From Butyricimonas muris (GTDB taxonomy: Bacteria; Bacteroidota; Bacteroidia; Bacteroidales; Marinifilaceae), in contig NZ_JBKEIT010000003.1 of assembly GCF_046365375.1 (NCBI RefSeq), forward strand, positions 372,001 to 436,000: a DNA stretch of 64,000 nucleotides. Direction: 5' to 3'. Positions 33,387-42,529 of this stretch are shown here, piece after piece. Each line of letters starts with the position of its first letter. Positions within the stretch are counted from its first letter, which is position 1. Made by a program: the position numbers and the translations under genes. The notes under the pieces are model-generated. The model was not told where the DNA came from. It saw only the letters and a list, made by a program, of their open reading frames with translations, and ran no database searches.

Positions 33387-33919
33387 TATTCTGTCTCTAC
33401 CTAAAAGACGGAATAAGTCTAAACATATTTTATTTTCCTCAATTGTATGTTATATTTTCAACAAATTATTCTATTTGTGGATGAAAATGTAACAAACGCA
33501 TTGCGAAGTTAGGGAAATATTTGTTCAAAAGAAATTTATTTATCTATAAATTTTTAAATTTAACAATCTAAATCTGCTTAATAATTGAAAGTGAGGATTA
33601 TGCGTAATTTCGAATATTATGCTATATGGCTGAATTTAAGTTGATATTGTGATTTGAACAAGATGTTTAGCAATTGTTTTACTATTGTTCGTTTGAGGCA
33701 TGTTTATTTAAACATTGAATTAATGTATTTATAATCAATTAAATAGTATGTTAAGATATATGCTTTGAATCAACATTAATATCCTATATCGAAACTGTTG
33801 TTTATCATTTGTTTGTCATTATTAAAATAAGGTATTTGTTGTTGCTTGTATTTTGCTTATAATCAGTTGTTTGTGATTTTTATTTAGACTTATTCTGTCT
33901 TTTAGGTAGAGACAGAATA
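33387..33919. repeat. 37-base inverted repeats flanking a candidate invertible segment
   Basis: Left repeat 33387-33423 and right repeat 33883-33919 are inverted copies matching at 36 of 37 positions. Each carries the core CTACCTAAAAGAC (or its complement) and an inner AGAC...GTCT mirror. The 459 bases between (33424-33882) are AT-rich and carry no gene. No perfect TAnnTTTG is found inside on either strand, though near matches exist (for example TATTTTG about 33850). The position upstream of SusC fits a promoter inverton; a MITE is the alternative. Confidence 0.75.
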
Positions 33920-34192
33920 TTACTGAATATATACTAATTAAAATTTGTAGTTCATTAATTTAAGTAAATGACGGTTGTATGATTAAAAACAAGAGAAACC
34001 AAGAAGGTTATCGTAATCTACTAAAATTTCACGGGAACGTTTTCGTGAAATTGTGGGTATTGGTGCCAAGTCCGTACGCTTGAGTTTTTGGTGGCGGACT
34101 CTATAATTTTTAAAATAAAGTGAATAAAAGACCGAATGTGTCTCCAGTAAAAAAATAAAGGGATTTACAGGGCTTAATATTAAAATGATTTT
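33920..34192 (+). promoter_or_regulatory. SusC leader region with hairpin
   Basis: No canonical promoter is seen between the right inverted repeat and susC, supporting transcription from inside the segment. AATTTCACG (34025-34033) pairs perfectly with CGTGAAATT (34044-34052). Confidence 0.5.
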
Positions 34193-37117
34193 ATGAAAAA
34201 AGTATTGTTTGTCTTTTCCTGTTTGTGTTTGTTGACATCTGCTATACAAGCACAAACGAGAGTGATAAAAGGAGTGGTTACCGCTCAAAGTGATAAGGCT
34301 TCTCTTCCGGGAGCGACTGTGCTAAATAAAACCACGAGTAGTGGTGTCGCTACAGATTTAGATGGGAGATTTTCAATAAAAGTAGCGAAAGGGGATACTT
34401 TGGTTTTTTCTTTTATCGGTTATTTGACGCAAAAGATCGTGATTAGTAACCAAAAAGAACTGAATGTTATTCTGGTGGAAGAATCAAAGCAAATAGATGA
34501 TGTTATTGTTACCGGGTATTTAACTCGTAGAAAAGGGACATTGACCGGACCGGTTTCCGTTGTAGATGCCAAACAGCTGGAATTGCTTCCTGTGCCTAAT
34601 TTTGATCAGGCTTTGCAGGGACAAACTCCCGGTATGTTAGTCATGTCTTCTTCCGGAGCCCCGGGTTCTTCCGCGAGTGTGGCGATACGGGGTATAAATT
34701 CGATCAGTGCGGGTACGGCACCTCTTTATATAATGGATGGTGTTGTGGTCGGGGCTGGTGATTTTCAGGCTTTGAATACCGCTGATATTGAATCGGTAAC
34801 GGTTTTGAAAGATGCTGCATCAACGGCTATTTACGGTGCACGTGCCGCGAATGGTGTTATCTTGATTACCACGAAACGGGGTAAGTATGGCACTGAAGCC
34901 CGGGTGAATTTCCGAATGCAAATGGGATGGTCGGCTATCGCTAGCGGAAAGAGCGATATGATGAACACGAAAGAGCGTTTGGATTACGAGGAACTGGTTG
35001 GTATGCATGCTAATGATCTGGCTTATGAACGTTCCGATTACGAGGGAATCGATGTCGATTGGAAAAAAGTGATTTACAATGACAACGCACCGACGAGTAG
35101 TTATGATTTATCCATTAGCGGAGGATCGCAAAATATTGCTTATTATTTGTCGGCTAATTATATGACACAAGAAGGTATTGCTCCTTTGGCCGATTTCACG
35201 CGTTATAATTTCCGTTTGAATTGGGAAGGGAGGGTAAAACCGTGGATGAAAGCCGGGGGAAACTTGACTTTGGGACACGAGAAAAATGCCCAGACGAGCA
35301 CGTTACAAAATTCAATCTTTAATCCGGCCAACGCGGCTTTGTTCATGTTGCCTTACGTGAGTCCTTATAAAGAGGATGGCTCTATCGCCAGCGTGGGTGA
35401 CGGTTCATGGAAAGGGGACGCGATAAACCCGCTGGAGGCTTATGAGGCATTTGTCATGGATTTGGAACGAACCAAAGCGGTAGGATCATTATTCTTGGAG
35501 TTAACCCCGTGGAAAGGCCTTACCGTGAAGACTATGCTAGGATTGGACGGGGGGGTGAATCATGATGTTTCCGTGAGCAAACCCTCGTATCCTTACAATA
35601 ACGGGGAAGGTTCCGTGAGCGGACGTTATCAACGGAACTACACGTTGACGATGACGAACACGGTGAACTATATGTTCGACTTGAAGGAGGATCACCATTT
35701 CAATATATTGTTGGGACAGGAAGCGATACAGAGCCAGACGGAACAGATGATTGCCGGGGCAAACGGGTTAAGCGACGACCGCTTGACCATGTTGAGTTCC
35801 GCGATCACACCGGTACAGGCGGATGGTTCCAAGACGGAATACTCTTTCTTGTCTTTCTTTGGTCAGGTTTCCTATTCTTTGAAGAACAAGTATTTTTTGG
35901 ATTTGAGTTTGCGAACGGACGGTTCTTCCCGTTTCGGTAAGGATAATCGTTACGCGACATTCTGTTCGGCAGGTTTGATGTGGCGTATTATCGACGAACC
36001 GTTCATGGAAAAGTTCGGGGCTCTTTCCAATTTGCAGTTGTTGGCAAGTATTGGAACCTCGGGAAACTCTTCTATCGGTAATTATGACCATATGGCTCTT
36101 ATCGTTGGTGGTGCTTCTTATGTCGGGACTCCGGCATGGGTTCCTACCGGTTTGGGAAATGAATCGTTGACATGGGAGAAGTTACGGGATATGAATGTCG
36201 GTATAAAAATCGGTTTGTGGAACCGTCTTAACCTAGACGTGGATTATTACCATAAGATTACAACGGATATGTTGATGAGTGTACCGATTTCTATCACCAA
36301 CGGATTTGCATCTTGGTTGGATAATATCGGGAAAATGCGCAATCAAGGTATTGATGTGCAGTTGGATGCCCAAGTGTTAAAATTACATGATTTCGCTTGG
36401 AATTTTTCCGGTAACGTGTCATATAACCAGAACAAGATTTTGGAATTGTACGGGGGACAGGATTCATACGTGGTCGGGAACTCCGGAACTATATTGAAAG
36501 TCGGTGAGGGGATGGGTACGCTTCAAGCCGTACGTTACGCCGGGGTAAACCCGTCGAACGGCGATGCGCTATGGTATGATAAGGACGGAAAGTTGACGAA
36601 TAAATACAGCACGGAAGACGAGGTGCTTTTGGGAAAAACCTCCATGGCACCGTGGTACGGAGGTTTCACGAACAGTTTTTCTTACAAGGGGATACAGTTG
36701 TCGGTATTTTTCACGTGGATAGCGGGGCGGTATATGATGAATAATACCCGGTACTTTACCGAGTCAAACGGTCGTTATCCTACTTACAACCAGTCGACGA
36801 AAATGATGGATGTCTGGCAAAAGCCGGGTCAGATCACGGAAGTACCCCGGTATGGCGTGGTGACAGAGATGGACGACCATTTGGTGGAAGATGCTTCCTT
36901 CATGCGTTTGAAGAATTTGAGCCTGTCATACAATTTTTCTCCTTCCCTGTTAAAGCATACAAAAGTGATCCAGAGTTTGAGGGTATTCGCTCAAGCGCAG
37001 AATTTATTGACGTTCACGAAGTGGTCCGGTTTTGACCCGGAGTCCCCGGCGAACTTGTCGATAGGGGAGTATCCGATGACAAAGCAGTTTATGTTTGGTT
37101 TAGATGTAACATTTTAA
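34193..37117 (+). CDS. SusC/RagA family TonB-dependent outer-membrane transporter
   Basis: A 974-residue transporter. Signal peptide (1-20), a carboxypeptidase-D-like regulatory domain (IKGVVTAQSDKASLPGATV, DLDGRFSIKV), a TonB box-like IDDVIVTGYLTRRKGTL, the plug with IRGINSISAGTAPLYIMDG and VLKDAASTAIYGARAANGVI, then a 22-strand barrel ending in an aromatic strand (MFGLDVTF). It imports a ligand captured by the SusD lid, powered by TonB-ExbBD. No STN domain or anti-sigma gene is present. RagA, the peptide-importing relative, makes oligopeptides a reasonable ligand given the protease downstream. Confidence 0.95.
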   Translation: MKKVLFVFSCLCLLTSAIQAQTRVIKGVVTAQSDKASLPGATVLNKTTSSGVATDLDGRFSIKVAKGDTLVFSFIGYLTQKIVISNQKELNVILVEESKQIDDVIVTGYLTRRKGTLTGPVSVVDAKQLELLPVPNFDQALQGQTPGMLVMSSSGAPGSSASVAIRGINSISAGTAPLYIMDGVVVGAGDFQALNTADIESVTVLKDAASTAIYGARAANGVILITTKRGKYGTEARVNFRMQMGWSAIASGKSDMMNTKERLDYEELVGMHANDLAYERSDYEGIDVDWKKVIYNDNAPTSSYDLSISGGSQNIAYYLSANYMTQEGIAPLADFTRYNFRLNWEGRVKPWMKAGGNLTLGHEKNAQTSTLQNSIFNPANAALFMLPYVSPYKEDGSIASVGDGSWKGDAINPLEAYEAFVMDLERTKAVGSLFLELTPWKGLTVKTMLGLDGGVNHDVSVSKPSYPYNNGEGSVSGRYQRNYTLTMTNTVNYMFDLKEDHHFNILLGQEAIQSQTEQMIAGANGLSDDRLTMLSSAITPVQADGSKTEYSFLSFFGQVSYSLKNKYFLDLSLRTDGSSRFGKDNRYATFCSAGLMWRIIDEPFMEKFGALSNLQLLASIGTSGNSSIGNYDHMALIVGGASYVGTPAWVPTGLGNESLTWEKLRDMNVGIKIGLWNRLNLDVDYYHKITTDMLMSVPISITNGFASWLDNIGKMRNQGIDVQLDAQVLKLHDFAWNFSGNVSYNQNKILELYGGQDSYVVGNSGTILKVGEGMGTLQAVRYAGVNPSNGDALWYDKDGKLTNKYSTEDEVLLGKTSMAPWYGGFTNSFSYKGIQLSVFFTWIAGRYMMNNTRYFTESNGRYPTYNQSTKMMDVWQKPGQITEVPRYGVVTEMDDHLVEDASFMRLKNLSLSYNFSPSLLKHTKVIQSLRVFAQAQNLLTFTKWSGFDPESPANLSIGEYPMTKQFMFGLDVTF

Positions 37118-37130
37118 GTAAAAGAAGGAT

Positions 37131-38645
37131 ATGAAAAAAGTTTTACTATATTTTATCGGGTGGTGTTTGTGCACGGGAATCGTTTCCTGTAAAGATTTTC
37201 TGGAGAAGTATCCTTACGATTCGCTCCCGCAGGAGGAATCCTTTAAGACTGCCGATGATTTTTCATTCCATTATCTTGGAGTGTATTCATCCATGAAGGC
37301 TCCCGGCGGATTTACCGAGGGAAGTCGTATTTACGGCGATATCCAGTGTGATTTGTTCCAGTCCGTGGTAGCCTCGGCGGGAATGTTGTCGGGGATTTAT
37401 AACTGGCAATTTAATGCCAATGACCCGGACGCGAATTCGATTTATGATGCCATGTGGGTGACTATCGGGCGTTTGAACCGGATTTTTGATAATTATCCCG
37501 CGATCAAGAACAATTCCACGGAAGATGAGATTGCCTCGATGGAGATGATGTTGGGGGATTTGTTTTTTATTCGGGCGTTTTGTTATTCCGAACTGGTAAA
37601 ATATTATTGCGAGGCGTACGATCCCGCTCGTGCCGACGAGCAGTTGGGGATGCCTATCGTGAAGACCTTGAACCACGAGCGGAACCTGCCGAGAAATACA
37701 TTGAAGGAGACTTACGATTTCATGTATAGCGATCTGGATTCTGCCGCTAACCGGGTGGTGCGTACGGTAAATATTACGGATGTCCAGAATGTAAGGAATT
37801 TGTTGGTAGGGACACAGGCTATCCATGCATTGAGGGCTCGGTTGGCGTTGTACCAACAGAATTATGCATTGGCTTCAACCGAAGCGTACACCGCTTACGA
37901 GGCCTGCGAGCAGAACGGGTTAACACTGGCACAAAGCCGGGAAGAATACGAGTATATGACTATCGGAGACGGGCTGGGAGCAGAAGTCATCATGCTATTG
38001 GGTATGACTCCCGATGACCTGCAGGGGAGTGTCGGTGCTTATTTCAGAAAGAGTTTCGGTACTTCTTTGCAACCGGAATTTATTCCGTCAAGAGCTTTTC
38101 TGCAAATGTTTGATGATCCGACGAATGACTATCGGTACGGTATTTTCGAGCGTCAGCGTTTGGGATATACTCACGGGTTGGAATGGGAAGTTTGTTATAA
38201 AGACGGTCACAGTAGTTTACTGGATAAATCCTCTACTAATCCGGCTTACCAGTCTATGCCTAAATTGTTCCGGATGTCCGAATTGGTGTTGATTGTAGCG
38301 GAGGCTCAGGCTTCTATGCCCGACGGTGATTTAAATATGGCAAACAAGTTTTTGAATGCGTTGAAGATGTGTAGAATTGAGGGTTGGAACGAGAAGACTT
38401 ATTCCAAAGCCCAGATTCTGGATGAGGTGAAAAAAGAACGGGCGAAAGAGTTGTGTCTGGAAGGTTTCCGTCTGGCGGATCTCAAACGTTGGAAGATGGG
38501 ATTTTTGCGTAAACCTCAACCTTACACGAACGCTCCCTTTAACGCGATAGAAGTTAAGTCTGATGATCCGAGATTCACTTGGCCGATCCCGAAACACGAG
38601 ATGGACGTGAACCCGTTGATGAAAGGAAACGAAAGTAATTATTAA
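37131..38645 (+). CDS. SusD/RagB family nutrient-binding lipoprotein
   Basis: A 504-residue lipoprotein with signal and lipobox (TGIVSCKDFLEK, Cys about 20). It has the SusD pattern: N-terminal TPR-like helices with MMLGDLFFIRAFCYSELVKYY, and C-terminal VKKERAKELCLEGFRLADLKRW followed by WPIPKHEMDVNPL. SusD proteins form the hinged lid on SusC at the outer membrane. 13 bases after susC. Confidence 0.95.
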   Translation: MKKVLLYFIGWCLCTGIVSCKDFLEKYPYDSLPQEESFKTADDFSFHYLGVYSSMKAPGGFTEGSRIYGDIQCDLFQSVVASAGMLSGIYNWQFNANDPDANSIYDAMWVTIGRLNRIFDNYPAIKNNSTEDEIASMEMMLGDLFFIRAFCYSELVKYYCEAYDPARADEQLGMPIVKTLNHERNLPRNTLKETYDFMYSDLDSAANRVVRTVNITDVQNVRNLLVGTQAIHALRARLALYQQNYALASTEAYTAYEACEQNGLTLAQSREEYEYMTIGDGLGAEVIMLLGMTPDDLQGSVGAYFRKSFGTSLQPEFIPSRAFLQMFDDPTNDYRYGIFERQRLGYTHGLEWEVCYKDGHSSLLDKSSTNPAYQSMPKLFRMSELVLIVAEAQASMPDGDLNMANKFLNALKMCRIEGWNEKTYSKAQILDEVKKERAKELCLEGFRLADLKRWKMGFLRKPQPYTNAPFNAIEVKSDDPRFTWPIPKHEMDVNPLMKGNESNY

Positions 38646-38662
38646 TAATTAAACATTTCAAT

Positions 38663-39493
38663 ATGTGCATAGTAAGAAAATTCGGATGGCTCTTGGCTTT
38701 ACTGTTTACGGTAACGGCTTGTGAGGAAAAAGAGTACTTGTATAGTGATCCGACGGATTTCGTGGCGTTCAACGAAACGAATGCGCTTTTTTCTGTCGTG
38801 GATGATAAGGAAAAAAACGAGATCGAGATCACTGTTTCTTCTCCTATTGTGAGTTCTGTCGAGAGAGAATATATTATCGGGATTACTTTAACGGGAGCGG
38901 ATGGGGAAGCCGTGGAAAACAAGCATTATAAACTTCCTTCCAATACGGTTGTTATTCCTGCCGGGGAACGGATAGGTTCGTTTAAAGTTATCGGTATCCC
39001 GGATTATTTGAGTTCCGAGGAAGATATGTTTGTCAATTTCGCCTTGGTTTCCGCATCTGTAGGAGAGATTGCCAATTTTAATAATGTGTTCACGTTGTAT
39101 CTGGCACGTGTTTGTGAATTTAAGATGGATGAGATGCCGGGAACCTATGAAATCGAGAGTTCCTCGGTGGTTGCTTCCGGGGAGAAGATTACGTTTGAGG
39201 TCGTGCGGGGACAGGGTTCTAATGAATTGTTATTACTCCAGCCTTATGCACCGGGTGTCGATTTGACTATAAAAATTGTTCAGGATATTACCGGGGCATA
39301 CACCGTGGTGATGGACGATCAATTATTGGCAATAGGCAAGAACGGTTCCTCTGAACTGATTCGTATGTGGGCGCGCGGAACCGGAACATGGAACACCTGT
39401 ACGAAAATCATGAAACTGGTGCTTAGCCCTCATCAGGAAGGTGATGGGGTGGAATATATGCCGGTGACGGAGATAATTAAAAAGGTAGAATAA
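38663..39493 (+). CDS. Surface lipoprotein of unknown function (DUF4843-like)
   Basis: A 276-residue lipoprotein (LLFTVTACEEKEYLYSD). The middle segment YIIGITLTGADGEAVENKHYKLPS and PAGERIGSFKVIG resembles the Calx-beta-like N domain of DUF4843/DUF1735 proteins often encoded after susD. The C-terminal half is unassigned and perhaps a binding module. Probably a surface-exposed accessory protein of the SusCD pair. Confidence 0.65.
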   Translation: MCIVRKFGWLLALLFTVTACEEKEYLYSDPTDFVAFNETNALFSVVDDKEKNEIEITVSSPIVSSVEREYIIGITLTGADGEAVENKHYKLPSNTVVIPAGERIGSFKVIGIPDYLSSEEDMFVNFALVSASVGEIANFNNVFTLYLARVCEFKMDEMPGTYEIESSSVVASGEKITFEVVRGQGSNELLLLQPYAPGVDLTIKIVQDITGAYTVVMDDQLLAIGKNGSSELIRMWARGTGTWNTCTKIMKLVLSPHQEGDGVEYMPVTEIIKKVE

Positions 39494-39509
39494 AATCGGG
39501 AGGTTTCAT

Positions 39510-41168
39510 ATGAAGAAGATTTTATATTTTTTATTGAGTTTAAGTTGTTTATGTGTTTTGCAGGCATGTTCGGATGATGATGATCCGAATGATGAACCGG
39601 AGCTGCTACCCGGGGGAGGGAAGAAAGGTGACTTTGCGCTTGTCTTGACGGAAAAAGTTGTTCAAGGGTATAGCGCGGAGGAAGATACCGGGAGCGGAAC
39701 GTATGCCGGTGTGTACTGGAATTCATTGGATTCGCTGGATATCTATCTGGTATCCAGAGGTCAGGAAGTGGTAGAAAAGGGACATCGTTTGCGTTTGGCG
39801 GGTGATGGAACCCTAGTGTCCGATACGATGAGTTTGAACGAGGGAGCTTATACGCTGTCAAAATTGGTTTTATTTGATTATTGGGGTGGGAAAGCGATGG
39901 AGTTTGTTCCGGCTTCCGACAACAGTTTCGTCATCGAGGAGAACGGGTTCGTGGAGAAAAGCTATAAAGTCAAAAATCAGGGAATATATTCCGTGACTCG
40001 CGACAGTTTGGCTTTGGCCGCCTTGATGAAAGCCAACTTCGGGAATGATCCTTCCGCTTGGCCGATAGATTTGACCAAGGCTCCCAGCACGTGGAAATAC
40101 GTGTATTATAAAGAAGCTTTGGGAAGAATCACCGAATTGAGATTAAGTACTTTTCAGGAAACGGATAGAAATGATGGGCTTGAAGTTATTCCCGGGTGGG
40201 GTAGTACCGGATTGCGTATAAAAGTGCTTCCGCAAGAGATGGAGTTGATGGATGCTTTGCAGGATATAGACCTGTCTGGGAATGATATAGAGGAAATTCC
40301 TGCTTTTTTCAAGGATTTGAGAACGGTTTACGGAGTAAAATTAGCGGGCAATAAATTGAAAAAAGTACCTGCGGAGTTGTTTGCTATGTTACGGTTGTCA
40401 ACCTTGGATTTAAGTAACAATCCGATCGAGGCTTTGCCCGTGTTAACATCTGTTTCTAACCTGAGGGATTTGGAGCTGGTAAATTGCAAATTGACGTCTT
40501 TAGGGAGTGAATTGGCTAATTACAAGAATTTGGAAAGTTTGGACGTGCGGGATAATCAGATCACGACAGTCGGGAATCTGGCAAGCTTTTTACCCAATTT
40601 GGTACATTTGGATTTAAGTAATAACCGGTTGACGGCTATTACCGCTGAAATGCTCCCGGGTGGATTGCAAGCTCTGTACGCGACCGATAATCAAATCGGT
40701 TCGTTACCTTCCGGATGGAACGGGCAGTCAATGACGAATTTGAATGTATCGAGAAATAAATTGACTGTCATCCCGGATAATATGATGAATCTGCCTTTGT
40801 TGTCAGATTTGTTCCTGTCCGGTAATGAATTGCGGACGATTCCTTCCATGTCGGGATTGAAGAACTTGTTCTTCGCGGATTTCAGTGACAATAAATTGGA
40901 GTCTTTGCCTGAAACAATTACGGATTGCAAGATGCTGAGATGCCTTTACTTGATGAATAATGAATCACTCGATTGGACGTTGCCTCAAGTGATGATAGAT
41001 CGTTATTGTACATGTCTTACGGAAGGAGTCGATGCGGAAGGTAATCTTACAGGGGAATTAGGTATGGGACCCGATGGGTTGTTCGTGAAATATGACGGGT
41101 GTCCCGGGGTGAAGAACGTGCCTTCTCCCCCGAAATGTGAACAAGAGGATGGTCCTGGGATTTATTGA
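39510..41168 (+). CDS. Leucine-rich repeat lipoprotein
   Basis: A 552-residue lipoprotein (VLQACSDDDD, with an acidic export-type tail after the Cys). The N-terminal 180 residues form an unassigned domain of the DUF4458 kind, then a short helical cap (DSLALAALMKANFGNDPSAW). From about 250 to 490 there are at least nine LRRs, such as LSTLDLSNNPIEALPV and LVHLDLSNNRLTAITAE. The LES-like acidic stretch after Cys suggests surface display. Likely protein or glycan binding. Confidence 0.85.
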   Translation: MKKILYFLLSLSCLCVLQACSDDDDPNDEPELLPGGGKKGDFALVLTEKVVQGYSAEEDTGSGTYAGVYWNSLDSLDIYLVSRGQEVVEKGHRLRLAGDGTLVSDTMSLNEGAYTLSKLVLFDYWGGKAMEFVPASDNSFVIEENGFVEKSYKVKNQGIYSVTRDSLALAALMKANFGNDPSAWPIDLTKAPSTWKYVYYKEALGRITELRLSTFQETDRNDGLEVIPGWGSTGLRIKVLPQEMELMDALQDIDLSGNDIEEIPAFFKDLRTVYGVKLAGNKLKKVPAELFAMLRLSTLDLSNNPIEALPVLTSVSNLRDLELVNCKLTSLGSELANYKNLESLDVRDNQITTVGNLASFLPNLVHLDLSNNRLTAITAEMLPGGLQALYATDNQIGSLPSGWNGQSMTNLNVSRNKLTVIPDNMMNLPLLSDLFLSGNELRTIPSMSGLKNLFFADFSDNKLESLPETITDCKMLRCLYLMNNESLDWTLPQVMIDRYCTCLTEGVDAEGNLTGELGMGPDGLFVKYDGCPGVKNVPSPPKCEQEDGPGIY

Positions 41169-41209
41169 ATATTTCGATAAATAAGTTGCAAGAATAAACA
41201 TATGTGATT

Positions 41210-42529
41210 ATGAAAAAATGGATTGGAATATGGGTATTGCTCGTTTGTATCTTATCGTGTGACGATGATGACGAGAAAGTAGACTCGATTGAGCTTTCGG
41301 CTTCCATGTTGAATTACGAGAGCGAAGGAGGGGAACAAGGTATCTTGATTCAAAGCTCAACGGATTGGGCGGTTACTTCCGATGCCGCGTGGTGCTTTGT
41401 ACAAGACCATAAGGAGACCGGACAATTTTCAGTAATTGTCTCGGAGAATGATGACTTTAACCCGCGTATGACCGTGTTGAAGCTAGTAGCCGGCAATTGT
41501 GTGAAAGAGGTTGATATTCTGCAAAAAGGGCAGACCGGGGACTTATCGTTGTCGGAATACAAAGTTTCGGTTTATGATTTGAACGATAATTATGCCGTGA
41601 TTGTTCACGCGAAGAAGCCTTGGACGGCTAAGGTATCCGGGAATTGGTTATCTGTCGAGCCTTCCGGTGGAGAAGCGGGGACTCATTTGGTTCGTTTGCG
41701 TTTCTCGGAAAACAAAATACTTGCAGACCGGATGGGAACCATATCTTTTGAATCCGCAGGCAGTGAGAATTGTTTGTTTGAATTTACCCAAGAGGCCGCA
41801 TTGCCGGATAGCCGGAAGCAGGATAGTCTGGCTTTGTTGAAGCTTTACGATGCTATCGGGGGTGACCAGATGAAAGCAGCCGGGTATTTGAAGAATTGGA
41901 AAGTGGGACCGCTCGAAAATTGGGATTCCGATATGATGCGGGACGGACGTGTGGTAAAAGTGGCGTTGAGAGGGAATATCGGTAAGGACGGTTATATCCC
42001 GGAAGACGTGAAGTACTTGTCCCACTTGGAAGAATTTACAGCTTCCGCGACATTTATCGGGGGAGTGTTACCCGAGGGATTCGCGCGTTGTAAATTGTTG
42101 AAAATACTAAGAATTTCTAATGGCTTCGAGAGTAGTAACGGGAATCTTACCGGAGAATTACCTAAAAAATGGTGCGTTTTGCGAAATTTGTATGAAGTTG
42201 ATTTTGAAAGGAATAAGTTGATTGGTCCTTTACCGTTGGAATATGGAAATTTATCGGGATTACACTTTTTCGTTGTATCCAACAACGAGATGTCCGGTAC
42301 TTTACCCGCGGTGTGGTCGAATATTCCGCAAATATCCCGTTTAGAATTGGCTTCGAATAATTTCACCGGCGAAGTTCCTGAAGAATGGGCGGTATGGACG
42401 AATATAACGATACTGGATTTAGCTAAAAACAGTGGTTTATCCGGGGTTTTACCTGTTGAATTATTGACGACAGCCCAGAATAACGGCGGGGCTGTCCGTC
42501 TTAACGGAACTAATATTATAACGAAATGA
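41210..42529 (+). CDS. BACON-LRR lipoprotein
   Basis: A 439-residue lipoprotein (LVCILSCDDDDEK, acidic tail). Two BACON-type domains (about 22-105 and 107-200; YESEGGEQGILIQSSTDWAV, VHAKKPWTAKVSGNWLSVEP) precede a cap (QDSLALLKLYDAIGGDQM) and a C-terminal LRR block of about six repeats with the plant-specific pattern, for example LELASNNFTGEVPEEWAVW. A GTG at 41204 is possible, but ATG 41210 fits the lipoprotein signal. BACON domains bind mucin or glycans in some proteins. Confidence 0.85.
   Translation: MKKWIGIWVLLVCILSCDDDDEKVDSIELSASMLNYESEGGEQGILIQSSTDWAVTSDAAWCFVQDHKETGQFSVIVSENDDFNPRMTVLKLVAGNCVKEVDILQKGQTGDLSLSEYKVSVYDLNDNYAVIVHAKKPWTAKVSGNWLSVEPSGGEAGTHLVRLRFSENKILADRMGTISFESAGSENCLFEFTQEAALPDSRKQDSLALLKLYDAIGGDQMKAAGYLKNWKVGPLENWDSDMMRDGRVVKVALRGNIGKDGYIPEDVKYLSHLEEFTASATFIGGVLPEGFARCKLLKILRISNGFESSNGNLTGELPKKWCVLRNLYEVDFERNKLIGPLPLEYGNLSGLHFFVVSNNEMSGTLPAVWSNIPQISRLELASNNFTGEVPEEWAVWTNITILDLAKNSGLSGVLPVELLTTAQNNGGAVRLNGTNIITK

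Noticed and set aside
33388..33918. A complete insertion sequence between the inverted repeats
   Set aside because: No transposase frame exists in the 459 enclosed bases. A MITE remains possible and is noted with the finding.
41204..41209. GTG start for the second LRR lipoprotein
   Set aside because: It would add two residues before the lipoprotein signal; the ATG at 41210 is the simpler start.
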